NCBI GenBank assembly: GCA_034437455.1
Contig: DAOTUB010000189.1
Span: 1-14,946, forward strand
Direction: 5' to 3'
Source of the DNA: DAOTUB01 sp034437455
GTDB taxonomy: Bacteria; Chloroflexota; Anaerolineae; B4-G1
Length of the DNA stretch: 14,946 bases
The translations under genes were made by a program, and so were the position numbers. Position 1 is the first letter of the stretch, and each line of letters opens with the position of its first letter. Below are positions 14,003 through 14,946 of the stretch, in pieces. The notes below the pieces were generated by a model, which worked only from the letters and a program-made list of their open reading frames with translations, had not been told where the DNA came from and did not search any database.

Positions 14003-14946
14003 GTGAGCGAGTCAATCATCAATCTTACACGAGGGGTGCCGCCGGTGGATGTCTTTCCCGTGGATGATCTTGTCGAATGTGGAGCGGCGGCTTTGAGGCG
14101 GGACGCTGCCGTGCTTTTACAATACAGCCATGCGGGCTATCCCCCGCTTCGCAAGTGGTTGGCCGAGCAATATGACGTCGGATCTGAGCAAATCCTGACC
14201 GGAAACAGCTCGTTGGAGGTTTTGGAGTACATTGTCGGATTGTTGATTTCATCGGGCGAACGCGCTTTTGTGGAATCGCCGTCCTACGACCGGACGATCA
14301 CCTTGTTGCGGCGTCACGGTGCAGCGTTGGTCGGGATCCCGTTGGAGCAAGATGGCGTGAATTTGGAGGCGCTAGAGCGAGAGCTGGAACAGGGCGCGCC
14401 GACGCTGATGTACGTCATTACGGATTTTCATAACCCGATGGGCGTGACCACCAGTCTGGAAAAGCGCCAGCGCCTGGTGGCCCTGGCGCGGGCGTACGAC
14501 TTTTGGCTGGTCGAGGACGCACCGTACCGTAGGCTGCGTTACCGCGGGGAGGATGTCCCCTCGCTGTGGTCGCTAGCCCCGGAACGTGTGTTGCACATGT
14601 CATCTTTTTCCAAGATTCTGGCGCCGGGGCTACGCCTAGGCTATGTGGTTGGCCCGGCGGACATTGTCGCCCAGCTTGCCGTATGGGCAGTCGATTCACA
14701 CATTGGCCCGGTGTTGCCTACGCAGGGGATGGTCTATGAATACTGCCGTCGTGGGCTGCTGGACGATAACATTGAGCGCTTGAAAGCAGTCTATCGCCCG
14801 CGACTGGATGCAGTCCTCACGGCGTTGGACAAATACATTCCGCAGGCCGAATGGACGCGTCCCGAAGGCGGTTTTTTCGTAAGCGGTTTCTTGCCAGGGA
14901 CCGACATCGTCGAGCTGCAGCGACGGGCTGAGAGCAGGGGGCTCAA
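14003..14946 (+). CDS. PLP-dependent aminotransferase, class I/II (2-aminoadipate/MocR-like fold), C-terminus beyond right edge
   Basis: Open for 314 codons to the window edge. Seen: NLTRGVPPVDVFP at the N-terminus, QYSHAGYPPLRKWLAE (40-55), TGNSSLEVLEYI (66-77), the PLP-contacting DFHNPMG (141-147), VEDAPYRRLRY (170-180), and SSFSKILAPGLRLGY with Lys204 as the expected Schiff-base lysine. This is the layout of LysN/2-aminoadipate-type and MocR-type aminotransferases. No GntR DNA-binding domain precedes it, so it is an enzyme and not a MocR regulator. The start is GTG 14003-14005, with GGAG 5 bases upstream and 12 bp after racemase 2. Family size is about 390-420 residues, so roughly 80-100 are missing. 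Inference: it transaminates the amino acid released by hydantoin opening. Its exact substrate cannot be told. Confidence 0.9.
   Translation, partial: MSESIINLTRGVPPVDVFPVDDLVECGAAALRRDAAVLLQYSHAGYPPLRKWLAEQYDVGSEQILTGNSSLEVLEYIVGLLISSGERAFVESPSYDRTITLLRRHGAALVGIPLEQDGVNLEALERELEQGAPTLMYVITDFHNPMGVTTSLEKRQRLVALARAYDFWLVEDAPYRRLRYRGEDVPSLWSLAPERVLHMSSFSKILAPGLRLGYVVGPADIVAQLAVWAVDSHIGPVLPTQGMVYEYCRRGLLDDNIERLKAVYRPRLDAVLTALDKYIPQAEWTRPEGGFFVSGFLPGTDIVELQRRAESRGL

Overview
The window holds a bidirectional catabolic and transport locus built around one central regulator. I see no RNA genes, insertion sequences, phage genes or CRISPR arrays. The organism is a bacterium. The solute-binding protein is a Tat-exported lipoprotein with an A/T/S/P/E-rich linker, Shine-Dalgarno sites are strong, promoters are sigma70-like, and non-pyrrolysine MttB homologues are present. 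Together these suggest an anaerobic or facultative environmental lineage, and I lean weakly to Chloroflexota. Nothing in the sequence proves this.

Left arm (minus strand, transcribed from about 10051 toward 1): a Tat/lipoprotein solute-binding protein of the dipeptide/nickel family, an 11-bp perfect hairpin, a DppB-type permease with an unusual Trp-rich extracytoplasmic insertion, a DppC-type permease, a fused DppD-DppF ATPase, a DUF523/TudS-type protein, an MmgE/PrpD-family protein, an MttB-family methyltransferase, and the first 53 codons of a hydantoinase/dihydropyrimidinase that runs off the left edge. Spacing is mostly 25 to 105 bp with an SD before each gene, so this reads as one eight-gene operon.

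Centre (9922 to 10098): two sigma70 promoters point at each other. The rightward one is TTGACA-N17-TATACT and the leftward one is TTGACA-N17-TATAAT. A 21-bp imperfect palindrome covers the leftward start site and lies just downstream of the rightward one. It is the obvious operator for the FCD-family GntR regulator that follows.

Right arm (plus strand): the GntR regulator, a second MttB-family methyltransferase, two tandem hydantoin-racemase paralogues (235 residues each, about 71% identical by hand count), and a PLP-dependent aminotransferase that runs off the right edge.

Working model (inference): a peptide-type ABC importer brings in an N-methylated, ring-containing nitrogen compound. MttB homologues demethylate it, the DUF523/TudS-like protein may remove a thiocarbonyl sulfur, the racemases and hydantoinase handle a 5-substituted hydantoin, and the aminotransferase takes the resulting amino acid. 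A hydantoin or 2-thiohydantoin intermediate, as in ergothioneine breakdown, would explain this unusual combination. The N-carbamoylase, corrinoid protein and reductive activator that such a route needs are not in the window.
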